The notes beneath the pieces were generated by a model. It was not told the origin of the DNA. It did not search any database and saw only the letters and a list, made by a program, of their open reading frames with translations. A stretch of DNA of 32,359 nucleotides from Clostridia bacterium (GTDB taxonomy: Bacteria; Bacillota; Clostridia; Oscillospirales; CAG-272), in NCBI GenBank assembly GCA_017507145.1, contig JAFWBJ010000001.1, positions 1 to 32,359 on the forward strand. The letters run 5' to 3'. This document shows, piece after piece, positions 15,508 through 22,397 of the stretch. Within the stretch, counting starts at the first letter, position 1. Each line of letters begins with the position of its first letter. The position numbers and the translations under genes were made by a program.

Positions 15508-16686
15508 ATGAAGGAATCACACACATTTCTTGTTCCCGATTACTTCTCGCATTTCTCCTGCAAAATGGGCGATTGCCGCCATGCCTGCTGTGTCGGTTGG
15601 CCGGTGAGCATTTCGATGGACAACTATTTCCATCTGCTGGGCGTTGACTGTACGCCCGACCTGCGCCGTCGGCTTGACTGCGCGATGTACCCGCTTGAGA
15701 GCCCAACGCCCGAGGCCTATGCGCGCATCAACCACCGCTATGACGGCGAGTGCGCCGCACGGCTGCCCGATGGACGATGTGCCATTCAGGCCGAGCTTGG
15801 GGAGGATTATCTGGCCGATGTCTGCCGCCTCTATCCGCGCGGGGTGCGCGTTGAGGATGGCGGTGCGGCGGTGCGCTGCGAATGCTCCTGTGCCGGCAGC
15901 TGCGAGGCGGTGCTGGAGATGCTTCTGCGGCATCCGGAGCCGATTGCTTTCGTCGAATATCCGATGACGCTGCACATGCCGCACATCCCCGAGCGGGAAG
16001 TGCAGTTTGAGACACTGGGACGCGCGCAGGCGATCCGCCTTTTTCTCATTCGCACGATGCAGAACCGCGCGCTCTCCCTGCCGGCAAGACTGGCCCATCT
16101 GGGGCAGACCCTCTATATGATCGACTGGGTTCTGCACACCCGCGACGGCGCCGCACTGGATGCGATTTTGGCCGGCTCGGTGGCGCTTCCCGCACTGCCC
16201 GAGGGCAAACTGACCCAAAGTCAGCTCGCCGACGGCCTGCGGATCGCCGAAGCCATGATCGCGGCGTTCGATGCGCAAAGCGACAGTATCCGCGAGCAGG
16301 GGGAGGCTGCGCTGGCCTATTTCGGCAAGGGCGAGGCTGCGCTGGCGCGCTACCACGCGGCCAATGATGCCTTTGCGGCGCGTTTCCCTGACTGGGCGAT
16401 CTGGTTCGAGCATATGCTGGTCAATCATATGTTTTTTGCCCAGTTTCCCTTCCAGGACCGCCCCGAGAGCATCGGCGACGAGCTGGTCGGCCTCTGCGCG
16501 GTCTATGCGCTGCTCCGGTTCCTTGCGCTTGGCACGCAGCCGGCTGACGAAGCCGCACTGGTCGACATCGCCGCTGCCTGCTTCCGCCTGATCGAGCACA
16601 CCGACTTCGACCGCACCGCCACGCATATGCTGAAGCGGATCGGCTGCACAAGACCTGAGCAGTTGTGGGATCTGATCAGCCTTTGA
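15508..16686 (+). CDS. Second FliB-like (flagellin lysine-N-methylase family) protein
   Basis: The 392-residue product begins with the same family pattern as the gene at 5328: DYFSHF-x-C-x4-C-x3-CC-VGW. Further cysteines occur in GECAARL, GRCAIQ, DVCRLYPRGV and ECSCAGSCE, a set expected to bind a metal or iron-sulphur cluster; the C-terminal half is helical and lacks them. The start has only a weak GAGG eleven bases upstream but is the one that gives the conserved N-terminus. It is longer than the first copy and closer to full family length. No flagellin is encoded nearby. Its 3' end overlaps the convergent gene by 11 bases. Confidence 0.82.
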   Translation: MKESHTFLVPDYFSHFSCKMGDCRHACCVGWPVSISMDNYFHLLGVDCTPDLRRRLDCAMYPLESPTPEAYARINHRYDGECAARLPDGRCAIQAELGEDYLADVCRLYPRGVRVEDGGAAVRCECSCAGSCEAVLEMLLRHPEPIAFVEYPMTLHMPHIPEREVQFETLGRAQAIRLFLIRTMQNRALSLPARLAHLGQTLYMIDWVLHTRDGAALDAILAGSVALPALPEGKLTQSQLADGLRIAEAMIAAFDAQSDSIREQGEAALAYFGKGEAALARYHAANDAFAARFPDWAIWFEHMLVNHMFFAQFPFQDRPESIGDELVGLCAVYALLRFLALGTQPADEAALVDIAAACFRLIEHTDFDRTATHMLKRIGCTRPEQLWDLISL

Positions 16687-17080
16687 TACTTGCGCCGTCC
16701 TTCGGCCGAATGCGCCATCTTCTCGCCGAAGACAGGCCGCTCACGGCGGCCAGCAGGGCATAAATGACCAGCCCGCGCGTCTGCAGGGCGACCTTGCACG
16801 CGTGCCGAAAATCGAAGCGGCTATATGTTTCTCCCTGATCGAAAAAGCCTGCGGCGAACATCAGAACAAAAAGCGCCAGTGGAACGAGCAGGGCAATCCA
16901 CCCGTCGAAGAAATGGCGGCTGGGGCTGAACCTCGCCGTGAGACAGGCGACGGCGCAGAGCACGAGCGGATAGGCGATTCCCGCGTACTGCTTGCCGAGC
17001 AGGTCGACGGCAAAGGTGAAGAGTAGTGTTGCCAGCGGAAGGGAGACAAACGGGGAGAGGTAGTACAGCGTTTTCTTCAT
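16676..17080 (-). CDS. Hypothetical four-helix membrane protein (134 aa)
   Basis: The start is the ATG at 17080, with AAGGAG eight bases upstream; a longer frame reading to 17191 runs into the terminator hairpin and is basic, non-conserved-looking sequence. The product has four hydrophobic helices (about residues 7-27, 33-50, 60-81 and 104-122) with short loops and a basic tail. No family is recognised. The vor-operon terminator ends only 26 bases before the start, so no promoter of its own is evident; it may depend on read-through. It overlaps the end of the convergent FliB-like gene by 11 bases. Confidence 0.68.
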   Translation of the reverse strand: MKKTLYYLSPFVSLPLATLLFTFAVDLLGKQYAGIAYPLVLCAVACLTARFSPSRHFFDGWIALLVPLALFVLMFAAGFFDQGETYSRFDFRHACKVALQTRGLVIYALLAAVSGLSSARRWRIRPKDGASIKG

Positions 17081-17105
17081 CTCGCATTCTCCTTGGTTGG
17101 ATAGC

Positions 17106-17139
17106 AAAAGGGGCTGTCGCATCCGCGACAGCCCCTTTT
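17106..17139 (-). terminator. Terminator of the VOR operon (symmetric)
   Basis: A perfect 15-base stem (17106-17120 with 17125-17139) including AAAA/TTTT ends lies directly after the gamma subunit gene. The symmetric ends could also stop plus-strand transcription from the FliB-like gene. Confidence 0.9.
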
Positions 17140-17141
17140 CT

Positions 17142-17678
17142 TTATGCTTCGTAGTTGTAACCGATCTCGAGGGCGCGCTTGTTCTTTTCAATCAGCGCAG
17201 CTTTGGCGGCGGGGATGCCGCCGATCATCAGATCGAGGAACTTTTGGTACTCGAAGATGCCGGTCTGCTTGAGCAGCTGACCGAGGATGATGACGTTGGC
17301 AAAGCCGTCGAGGCCGTTCTCCGACGCGAGGCCGGTGGCCGGGATGCGGCAGATGCGGATGTCGGTGCGGGTTGACTCTTTGGCGATCAGGGTACTGTCG
17401 GCGATGAGCAGACCGCCGGGGACGATGGCAGGCTCGAACTTGTCAAAGGAGGGCAGGTTGAGCGCAATCAAGACGTCGGGCGCGGTGACGATCGGTGAGC
17501 CGATCTCCTCCTCCGAGATGATGACCGAGCAGTTGGCGGCGCCGCCGCGCATCTCGGGACCGTAGGAGGGCAGCCAGGAGACCTGCAGGTCAGAGTACAT
17601 GGCAGTCTTGGCCAGCTGCTTGCCGGCAAAGAGGATGCCCTGTCCGCCGAAGCCGGCGAGAAGGATCTTGGTGGTCAT
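17142..17678 (-). CDS. 2-oxoacid:ferredoxin oxidoreductase, gamma subunit (VorC-type)
   Basis: The 178-residue protein carries the gamma-domain start LLAGFGGQGILFAG (residues 6-19), SYGPEMRGGAANC and the NLPSF-KF stretch typical of the catalytic gamma domain of 2-oxoacid:ferredoxin oxidoreductases. With the alpha, beta and ferredoxin subunits it forms the enzyme that converts branched-chain 2-oxoacids plus CoA to acyl-CoA, CO2 and reduced ferredoxin. AGGAGG sits in the last codons of the beta-subunit gene, one base separates stop and start, so translation is coupled. It is the last gene before the terminator. Confidence 0.9.
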   Translation of the reverse strand: MTTKILLAGFGGQGILFAGKQLAKTAMYSDLQVSWLPSYGPEMRGGAANCSVIISEEEIGSPIVTAPDVLIALNLPSFDKFEPAIVPGGLLIADSTLIAKESTRTDIRICRIPATGLASENGLDGFANVIILGQLLKQTGIFEYQKFLDLMIGGIPAAKAALIEKNKRALEIGYNYEA

Positions 17679-17679
17679 C

Positions 17680-18432
17680 TCAGTTTTCCTCCTTCTTTGC
17701 GTCGATGTCCTTATACACGCCCAGCGGGTAGTGAGGCATCATGTTCTGGCGGAGCCACTCCAGCGAATCGGCGGGAGACATGCCCCAGTTGGTCGGGCAG
17801 GTCGAGAGCACCTCGACAATCGAGAAGCCCTTGCCGTCGATCTGGTTCTGGAAGGCTTTCTTGATGGCCTTCTTTGCATTGTTGATGTTCTTAGGGGAAT
17901 CAACCGAAACACGCTCAGCGTAAGCAACACCGTCGAGGGTGGAGAGCATCTCGCAGACGCGGACGGGATTACCCTGGATCTTGGGATCGCGGCCGTAGGG
18001 CGAGGTGGTGGTCACCTGGCCGGGCAGGGTGGTGGGGGCCATCTGACCGCCGGTCATGCCGTAGATGGCGTTGTTGATGAAGATGATGGTGATGTTCTCG
18101 CCGCGGGTGGCCGAGTGAACCGTCTCAGCGGTACCGATGGCGGCCAGGTCGCCGTCACCCTGGTAGGTGAAGACGATGGTGTCGGGATGGGTGCGCTTGA
18201 CACCGGTAGCAACGGCCGGAGCGCGTCCGTGCGCGGCCTGGATCATGTCGCACTCGAAATAGTTGTAAGCGAAGACCGAGCAGCCAACCGGCGCGACGCC
18301 GACGGTGCGGTCGGTGATGTCCAGCGCGTCGAGGGCCTCGGCAACCAGACGGTGCACGATGCCGTGGGTACAGCCGGGGCAATAGTGCAGCGGAACATTG
18401 GAAAGAGCCTTGGGCTTATCAAAAACGATCAT
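17680..18432 (-). CDS. 2-oxoacid:ferredoxin oxidoreductase, TPP-binding beta subunit
   Basis: The 250-residue product begins with HYCPGCTHG, the conserved Cys-x2-Cys entry of these beta subunits, and contains the thiamine-pyrophosphate motif GDGDLAAIG followed 20-odd residues later by IIFINNAIYGMTGGQ. It binds TPP, performs the decarboxylation step and passes electrons to ferredoxin. The ATG overlaps the stop of the alpha-subunit gene (ATGA), and AGGAGG lies twelve bases upstream. Its size and the following gamma gene fit the four-subunit Vor/Kor arrangement. Confidence 0.93.
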   Translation of the reverse strand: MIVFDKPKALSNVPLHYCPGCTHGIVHRLVAEALDALDITDRTVGVAPVGCSVFAYNYFECDMIQAAHGRAPAVATGVKRTHPDTIVFTYQGDGDLAAIGTAETVHSATRGENITIIFINNAIYGMTGGQMAPTTLPGQVTTTSPYGRDPKIQGNPVRVCEMLSTLDGVAYAERVSVDSPKNINNAKKAIKKAFQNQIDGKGFSIVEVLSTCPTNWGMSPADSLEWLRQNMMPHYPLGVYKDIDAKKEEN

Positions 18433-19496
18433 TTTGCCAGACCTCCTGCGATTTTTTCGATTTCAGCCAGAACCTCTTCTGCGGAGGGCATGACGCCGCC
18501 GGTGCGGCCATAGAAGCTGACCGGACGAGCGCAGTCGATGGCGACCTTGACGTCGTCCACCATCTGTCCCATATTCAGCTCGCAGACAAGGAAATGCTTC
18601 GCGGTCTCGGCCGCCTTGGCCAGGGGTGCCTTCGGGAAGGGCCAGAGGGTGATGGGACGGATAAGACCGACCTTGATGCCCTTGGCGCGGGCAGCGTTGA
18701 TGGCGGTCTTGCAGATGCGGGAGGTGATGCCGTAGGCGACGATGACGATATCGGCGTCGTCCACCATCAGCTCTTCCCAGCGGGTCTCGTTTGCCTCGAT
18801 CTCGGCGTAGCGGGCGAAGCGAGCCTTGATCGAGTTCTCCAGATCGTTGGGATCCATGAAGAGCGAATTGATGATATTCTTATTGCGCTTGCCGCCGTGG
18901 CCGTTGGCCGCCCAGGTCTTCTCGGGCAGGTCGGTCTTCTCCTCAACGGCGAAATCGACCGGCTCCATCATCTGACCGAGCGCGCCGTCGGCGAGGATCA
19001 TGGCAGGCGTGCGGTATTTGTCGGCCACGTCAAAGGCGAGGCCGGTCAGGGACGCCATCTCCTGCACCGAAGCGGGAGCGACAACAAAGAGGTGGAGGTC
19101 ACCGTGGCCGTTGGCCTTGGTTGCCTGATAGTAGTCAGCCTGAGAGGGCTGAATGCCGCCCAGACCCGGGCCACCGCGCTGCACGTTGACGATGACGCAG
19201 GGCAGGTCGCAGCCGACGATATAGCTGATGCCCTCACTCTTGAGCGAGATTCCGGGTGAAGAGGAGGAGGTCATCACGCGAGTGCCGGAAGCGGCGGCGC
19301 CCATGACCATATTGATGGCTGCGACCTCGCTCTCGGCCTGCAGGCAAAGCCCGCCGACCTTGGGCATACGCTTGGCCATGTATTCGGAGATTTCAGTCTG
19401 TGGGGTGATGGGGTAGCCGAAGAAATGCAGGCAGCCGTTCTTGATGGCGGCCTCTGCAATGGCCTCGTTACCCTTCATAAGTACCTTCTGTCCCAT
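18429..19496 (-). CDS. vorB: 3-methyl-2-oxobutanoate:ferredoxin oxidoreductase alpha subunit VorB
   Basis: The 355-residue protein has the alpha-subunit N-terminus KGNEAIAEAA and FFGYPITPQTEI, then AESEVAAINMVMGAAASG, TSSSSPGISL and QRGGPGLGGIQPSQADY, which together match the VorB subfamily rather than pyruvate or 2-oxoglutarate enzymes. It forms the TPP active site with the beta subunit in the cytoplasm. The specificity call rests on remembered similarity to VorB sequences; a 2-oxoglutarate (Kor) role cannot be fully excluded. AAAGGAT precedes the start, and the gene is 27 bases downstream of the ferredoxin subunit gene. Confidence 0.9.
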   Translation of the reverse strand: MGQKVLMKGNEAIAEAAIKNGCLHFFGYPITPQTEISEYMAKRMPKVGGLCLQAESEVAAINMVMGAAASGTRVMTSSSSPGISLKSEGISYIVGCDLPCVIVNVQRGGPGLGGIQPSQADYYQATKANGHGDLHLFVVAPASVQEMASLTGLAFDVADKYRTPAMILADGALGQMMEPVDFAVEEKTDLPEKTWAANGHGGKRNKNIINSLFMDPNDLENSIKARFARYAEIEANETRWEELMVDDADIVIVAYGITSRICKTAINAARAKGIKVGLIRPITLWPFPKAPLAKAAETAKHFLVCELNMGQMVDDVKVAIDCARPVSFYGRTGGVMPSAEEVLAEIEKIAGGLAK

Positions 19497-19523
19497 ATGT
19501 ACGGTATCCTTTCTGTGATTTGA

Positions 19524-19736
19524 TCAAACGTCGCGCTCGACGCGGATAACCGTGTCGGGGCACATGGTGGCGCACATCGCGCAGGCAATGCACTTGGCCA
19601 TATCGGTGACGGTTGCGGGGTGGTAGCCCTTGGCATTGAGCGTGTCATGGGCCAGGACGAGAATCTTCTTCGGGCATACCTGTGTGCACAGGCCGCAGCC
19701 CTTACAAAGATCGACGTTAAAGCTGACTTTGTTCAT
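19524..19736 (-). CDS. 2x[4Fe-4S] ferredoxin subunit of the VOR complex
   Basis: GGAGGA seven bases upstream sets the start at 19736, giving 70 residues. Two complete C-x2-C-x2-C-x3-C-P clusters are present: C11, C14, C17, C21 and C49, C52, C55, C59. This is the delta (electron-transfer) subunit that takes electrons from the TPP site of the alpha/beta subunits to external ferredoxin. The longer in-frame reading to 19886 lies inside the upstream ATPase gene and is not protein-like. Order ferredoxin-alpha-beta-gamma is the usual vor/kor order. Confidence 0.92.
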   Translation of the reverse strand: MNKVSFNVDLCKGCGLCTQVCPKKILVLAHDTLNAKGYHPATVTDMAKCIACAMCATMCPDTVIRVERDV

Positions 19737-19764
19737 TTTATGTTCCTCCATTATAGATTCAAGG

Positions 19765-20469
19765 TTAAAATATCTGCCGTGTGCGGTTCCGAATCTGCCA
19801 GAGTGGGGTGTCCAGCGCAGAGAGAAGCGGATCGCCGGCCGACAGCGGATCACATACGGTGGTGCAGGCGATCGGGATGCCGGCAATGCGGGAGAATTCT
19901 TCCATCATGGGCAAGGCATCGGCGATATCCTGCGGGGTCGTCTCGGTGCCGAGGTTGCTGTTGTTCACGATCGCGTCGCAGCGAAGGCGGGCATACATTT
20001 CCACCTCACGCAGGTTCTCGAGCATTGCCTCAGCCGAATCGGTCAGCGGACGGTAGGCGTTTTCCACGCAGAGCATGGTGCAGCCGAGCCGCACAAATTC
20101 GGCATGATAGCGCCCCAGCGCAACCGCACCGTTGTCACCGCCGACATCGAAGATGACCGTGGCATTTTCATCCCGCTCAACCAGCGGGAAAACGCGCTGG
20201 ATCTCGGCGCCAAGCACCGGGATGTCGACATTGGTGTTGGCATAAGGGGGATTGATGCAGGCAATTCCGGCCGCGCGCAGCTCGGCCTCGGCATCGGCAG
20301 CCCGGAAATAGGGGTTGACAATGTCCAGATCAATCAGCGTGACTGCACGGCCCGCAGCCTGCAGGGCATAGGCCGCATTGAGCGCAACATTGGTTTTCCC
20401 CGCACCGTAATGCCCGGCAATGATCAGCAGCCGCGGCGGGGCGGAGAAGGGAAGCGTAATTTGCGGGAT
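19765..20469 (-). CDS. MinD/ParA-like P-loop ATPase leading the VOR operon (ATC start)
   Basis: The frame is open from TAG at 20503-20505 to the stop at 19765 but has no ATG, GTG or TTG before the conserved core. AGGAGG (20478-20483) lies exactly eight bases before an ATC at 20467-20469, which would give 234 residues starting M-PQITLPFS. Residues 19-26 form a Walker A loop GHYGAGKT, then LIDLDIVNPYFRA (switch I-like, as in MinD/ParA/Mrp ATPases) and VIFDVGGDNGA (Walker B-like). A GTG at 20217 would remove the Walker A, so it is not the start. It is 28 bases upstream of the ferredoxin subunit. It may help assemble or regulate the VOR complex; that is inference. Confidence 0.8.
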   Translation of the reverse strand: MPQITLPFSAPPRLLIIAGHYGAGKTNVALNAAYALQAAGRAVTLIDLDIVNPYFRAADAEAELRAAGIACINPPYANTNVDIPVLGAEIQRVFPLVERDENATVIFDVGGDNGAVALGRYHAEFVRLGCTMLCVENAYRPLTDSAEAMLENLREVEMYARLRCDAIVNNSNLGTETTPQDIADALPMMEEFSRIAGIPIACTTVCDPLSAGDPLLSALDTPLWQIRNRTRQIF

Positions 20470-20507
20470 GGGAATCGCCTCCTGTCCGATAATGGGATGA
20501 TTCTATT

Positions 20508-20536
20508 ATTATATCATATTTGGCGGAAAATGAAAA
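20508..20536 (-). promoter_or_regulatory. Promoter of the ATPase-VOR operon
   Basis: On the minus strand a perfect TATAAT (20508-20513) is preceded 17 bases upstream by TTTTCA (four of six matches). It lies about 40 bases before the proposed ATC start. Confidence 0.7.
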
Positions 20537-20604
20537 GAGTAAATTTTGAATAAAATGCCGTCAAGTCACGAAATTTGTTGTATAAATTGATGGAGAACGA
20601 GAAT

Positions 20605-21303
20605 TTATTCATTTTTTGACTGCCTTTGGCGGATGAGACGGTAGATACCGATGCCGATCAAACTCAGCAGTGCCGTGATGCCAAGCGCAATGGCGGCGAG
20701 GAGATAATTCTCATCCCCAAGCGCCCCGCCGCTCAGGCAGGAGGAGAGCACCGACGGAATGCGGGCGACCGTTGAGATGATGAGCCAGTGAGAGAGCTTC
20801 ATATCGGTCAGCGCAACGAAGTAGGACAGCAGATCCTTCGGCGTACCGGGGATCAGCATGATGAGGAAAGTGACTGCATTTAGCCGCCGGCTGTTCTGCA
20901 GAAATTTCAGCGAGCGGATCTTTTCCCGCGAGAAGAAAATCTCGACCGCCCGCACCCCGAACCGGCGCACAAAGCTGAAGATCAGCGCACTGCCGCAGAG
21001 GATGCCGCAGAGACAGAGCAGCGTGCCCTCCACCGCGCCGAAGGCATAGCCGGCCCCCAGCTCAAGCGGCTCCCCCGGAATGAGGGCGACTAGCATCTGC
21101 AGAACAACCATGCCGATAAAAATCAGCCGTCCCGCGATGTGTTTGTCATCCACCCATGCGCGGAAGCGCTCGGGTTCCTCAAAATAGGCGATCATCGGCC
21201 GACCGATAAAATAACTGACCGCACCGCAGAAGAGCACAAAAATCACAATCGCAGCCGCCGCGCAAATGCGACGCCCACGCACACTTAATTGCTTCCCCTT
21301 CAA
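20605..21303 (-). CDS. TVP38/TMEM64 (DedA-like, SNARE-associated fold) membrane protein
   Basis: The 232-residue protein has about five to six membrane segments and both halves of the DedA/VTT signature: LIPGEPLELGAGYAFGAVEG near residues 73-92 and MLIPGTPKDLLSYFVAL near 146-162, with FVRRFG between. VTT-domain proteins are thought to scramble or transport lipids such as undecaprenyl phosphate or phosphatidylethanolamine; the ligand here is unknown. The start is a TTG at 21303, supported by GGAGG seven bases upstream. It has its own promoter in the divergent region with cdaA. Confidence 0.87.
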   Translation of the reverse strand: MKGKQLSVRGRRICAAAAIVIFVLFCGAVSYFIGRPMIAYFEEPERFRAWVDDKHIAGRLIFIGMVVLQMLVALIPGEPLELGAGYAFGAVEGTLLCLCGILCGSALIFSFVRRFGVRAVEIFFSREKIRSLKFLQNSRRLNAVTFLIMLIPGTPKDLLSYFVALTDMKLSHWLIISTVARIPSVLSSCLSGGALGDENYLLAAIALGITALLSLIGIGIYRLIRQRQSKNE

Positions 21304-21335
21304 TCAATCACCTCCCGATTTCAGTTCCTTTTCCT

Positions 21336-21364
21336 ATTATCGGCGAAAAAGGACGAAAATACAA
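21336..21364 (-). promoter_or_regulatory. Promoter of the TVP38-like gene
   Basis: On the minus strand TTGTAT (21359-21364), a 17-base spacer and GATAAT (21336-21341) lie about 33 bases before the TTG start. Confidence 0.7.
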
Positions 21365-21445
21365 GATATATTTTGTGAACGAAAGAAAAAAGTAAGGTCT
21401 GAGGGCGAAAAATGAAAAATTTTTTTGTATATTTTGCGGAAAGGT

Positions 21446-21474
21446 TTGAAATTCAGACGGGGTTGTGATATAAT
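21446..21474 (+). promoter_or_regulatory. Promoter of the cdaA operon
   Basis: TTGAAA (21446-21451), a 17-base spacer and TATAAT (21469-21474) lie 37 bases before the GTG at 21511. The rest of the 21304-21510 gap is AT-rich and holds nothing else that I can identify. Confidence 0.86.
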
Positions 21475-21510
21475 ATAAAATAGACATCTTATACGACAGG
21501 AGGCGGCAGT

Positions 21511-22380
21511 GTGGGATCGGTTGCGCAGTTTTTGAATCAGTACGTCATCACCCCGATTCGGGAGATCACGCTGGTCGATTTGCTTGATATTGTCATTTTG
21601 GCCGTTTTAATCTATTATGTTTATCGCTTCATCTGGGATCGCCGTGCGGGAAAGCTGGCGGTCGGCGTTGCGCTGATTATTGTGATTCTGATCATCAGCT
21701 CAGCACTGGAGATGCATGCGCTGAACTTTATCCTCCAGAACTTTTATCAGGTGGGCATTATCGCCCTGCTGATTATTTTCCAGCCCGAGATGCGCGCAGC
21801 CCTGGAAAAAGTGGGCGCGACGCCGATGACCAGCCTCAAGAACATCGGTGAGCAGAAGGATACCGAGCAGATCATCGAGGCGATCGAGGCCATCACCGAA
21901 GCTGCATGCGACCTTGCGCGAGAAAAGACGGGCGCGCTGATTGTCATTGAGCGCTCGACCAAGCTTGGTGAGTACATCAAGAGCGGCGTGGTGATCAATG
22001 CGCAGGTCAATGCATTCCTGCTGCGCAACATCTTCTTCAACAAAGCTCCGCTGCATGACGGCGCTGTGATTATCCGTGACTACCGTGTTTATGCCGCCGG
22101 CTGTTTCCTGCCCCTGTCCACCCAGACCGACATTGTCAAAGATCTCGGTACCCGCCACCGCGCGGCCATCGGTATGAGTGAGATCAGCGATGCCCCGGTA
22201 ATCGTCGTTTCGGAAGAAACGGGGACGATTTCGCTGGCTTATGAAGGCGCGCTTAAGCGCAATTTCAATTACAGCACCCTCAAGCAGGAGCTGCTGCAGA
22301 TCCTTGATCCCGCCGCCGGGACCAAGAGCCAAAGCCATCGCCGCTTCGGCCGCCGGAGCAGCCCCAAATCGAAATCCTGA
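21511..22380 (+). CDS. cdaA: Diadenylate cyclase CdaA
   Basis: CdaA condenses two ATP to c-di-AMP, a second messenger for potassium and cell-wall control. The 289-residue protein has three N-terminal membrane segments (about 22-45, 48-65 and 72-90) and a DisA_N/DAC domain. The catalytic DGA motif is at residues 183-185 and the RHR motif at 215-217, both intact. Length and layout match the CdaA/YbbP type. GTG start is supported by AGGAGG six bases upstream. It is followed after 17 bases by cdaR, its usual partner. Confidence 0.96.
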   Translation: MGSVAQFLNQYVITPIREITLVDLLDIVILAVLIYYVYRFIWDRRAGKLAVGVALIIVILIISSALEMHALNFILQNFYQVGIIALLIIFQPEMRAALEKVGATPMTSLKNIGEQKDTEQIIEAIEAITEAACDLAREKTGALIVIERSTKLGEYIKSGVVINAQVNAFLLRNIFFNKAPLHDGAVIIRDYRVYAAGCFLPLSTQTDIVKDLGTRHRAAIGMSEISDAPVIVVSEETGTISLAYEGALKRNFNYSTLKQELLQILDPAAGTKSQSHRRFGRRSSPKSKS

Positions 22381-22397
22381 AGCAAAGGAGCATCGGC

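Noticed and set aside
17081..17191. N-terminal extension of the four-helix protein to 17191
   Set aside because: It would cover the VOR terminator hairpin and the end of the gamma-subunit gene, and AAGGAG points to ATG 17080.
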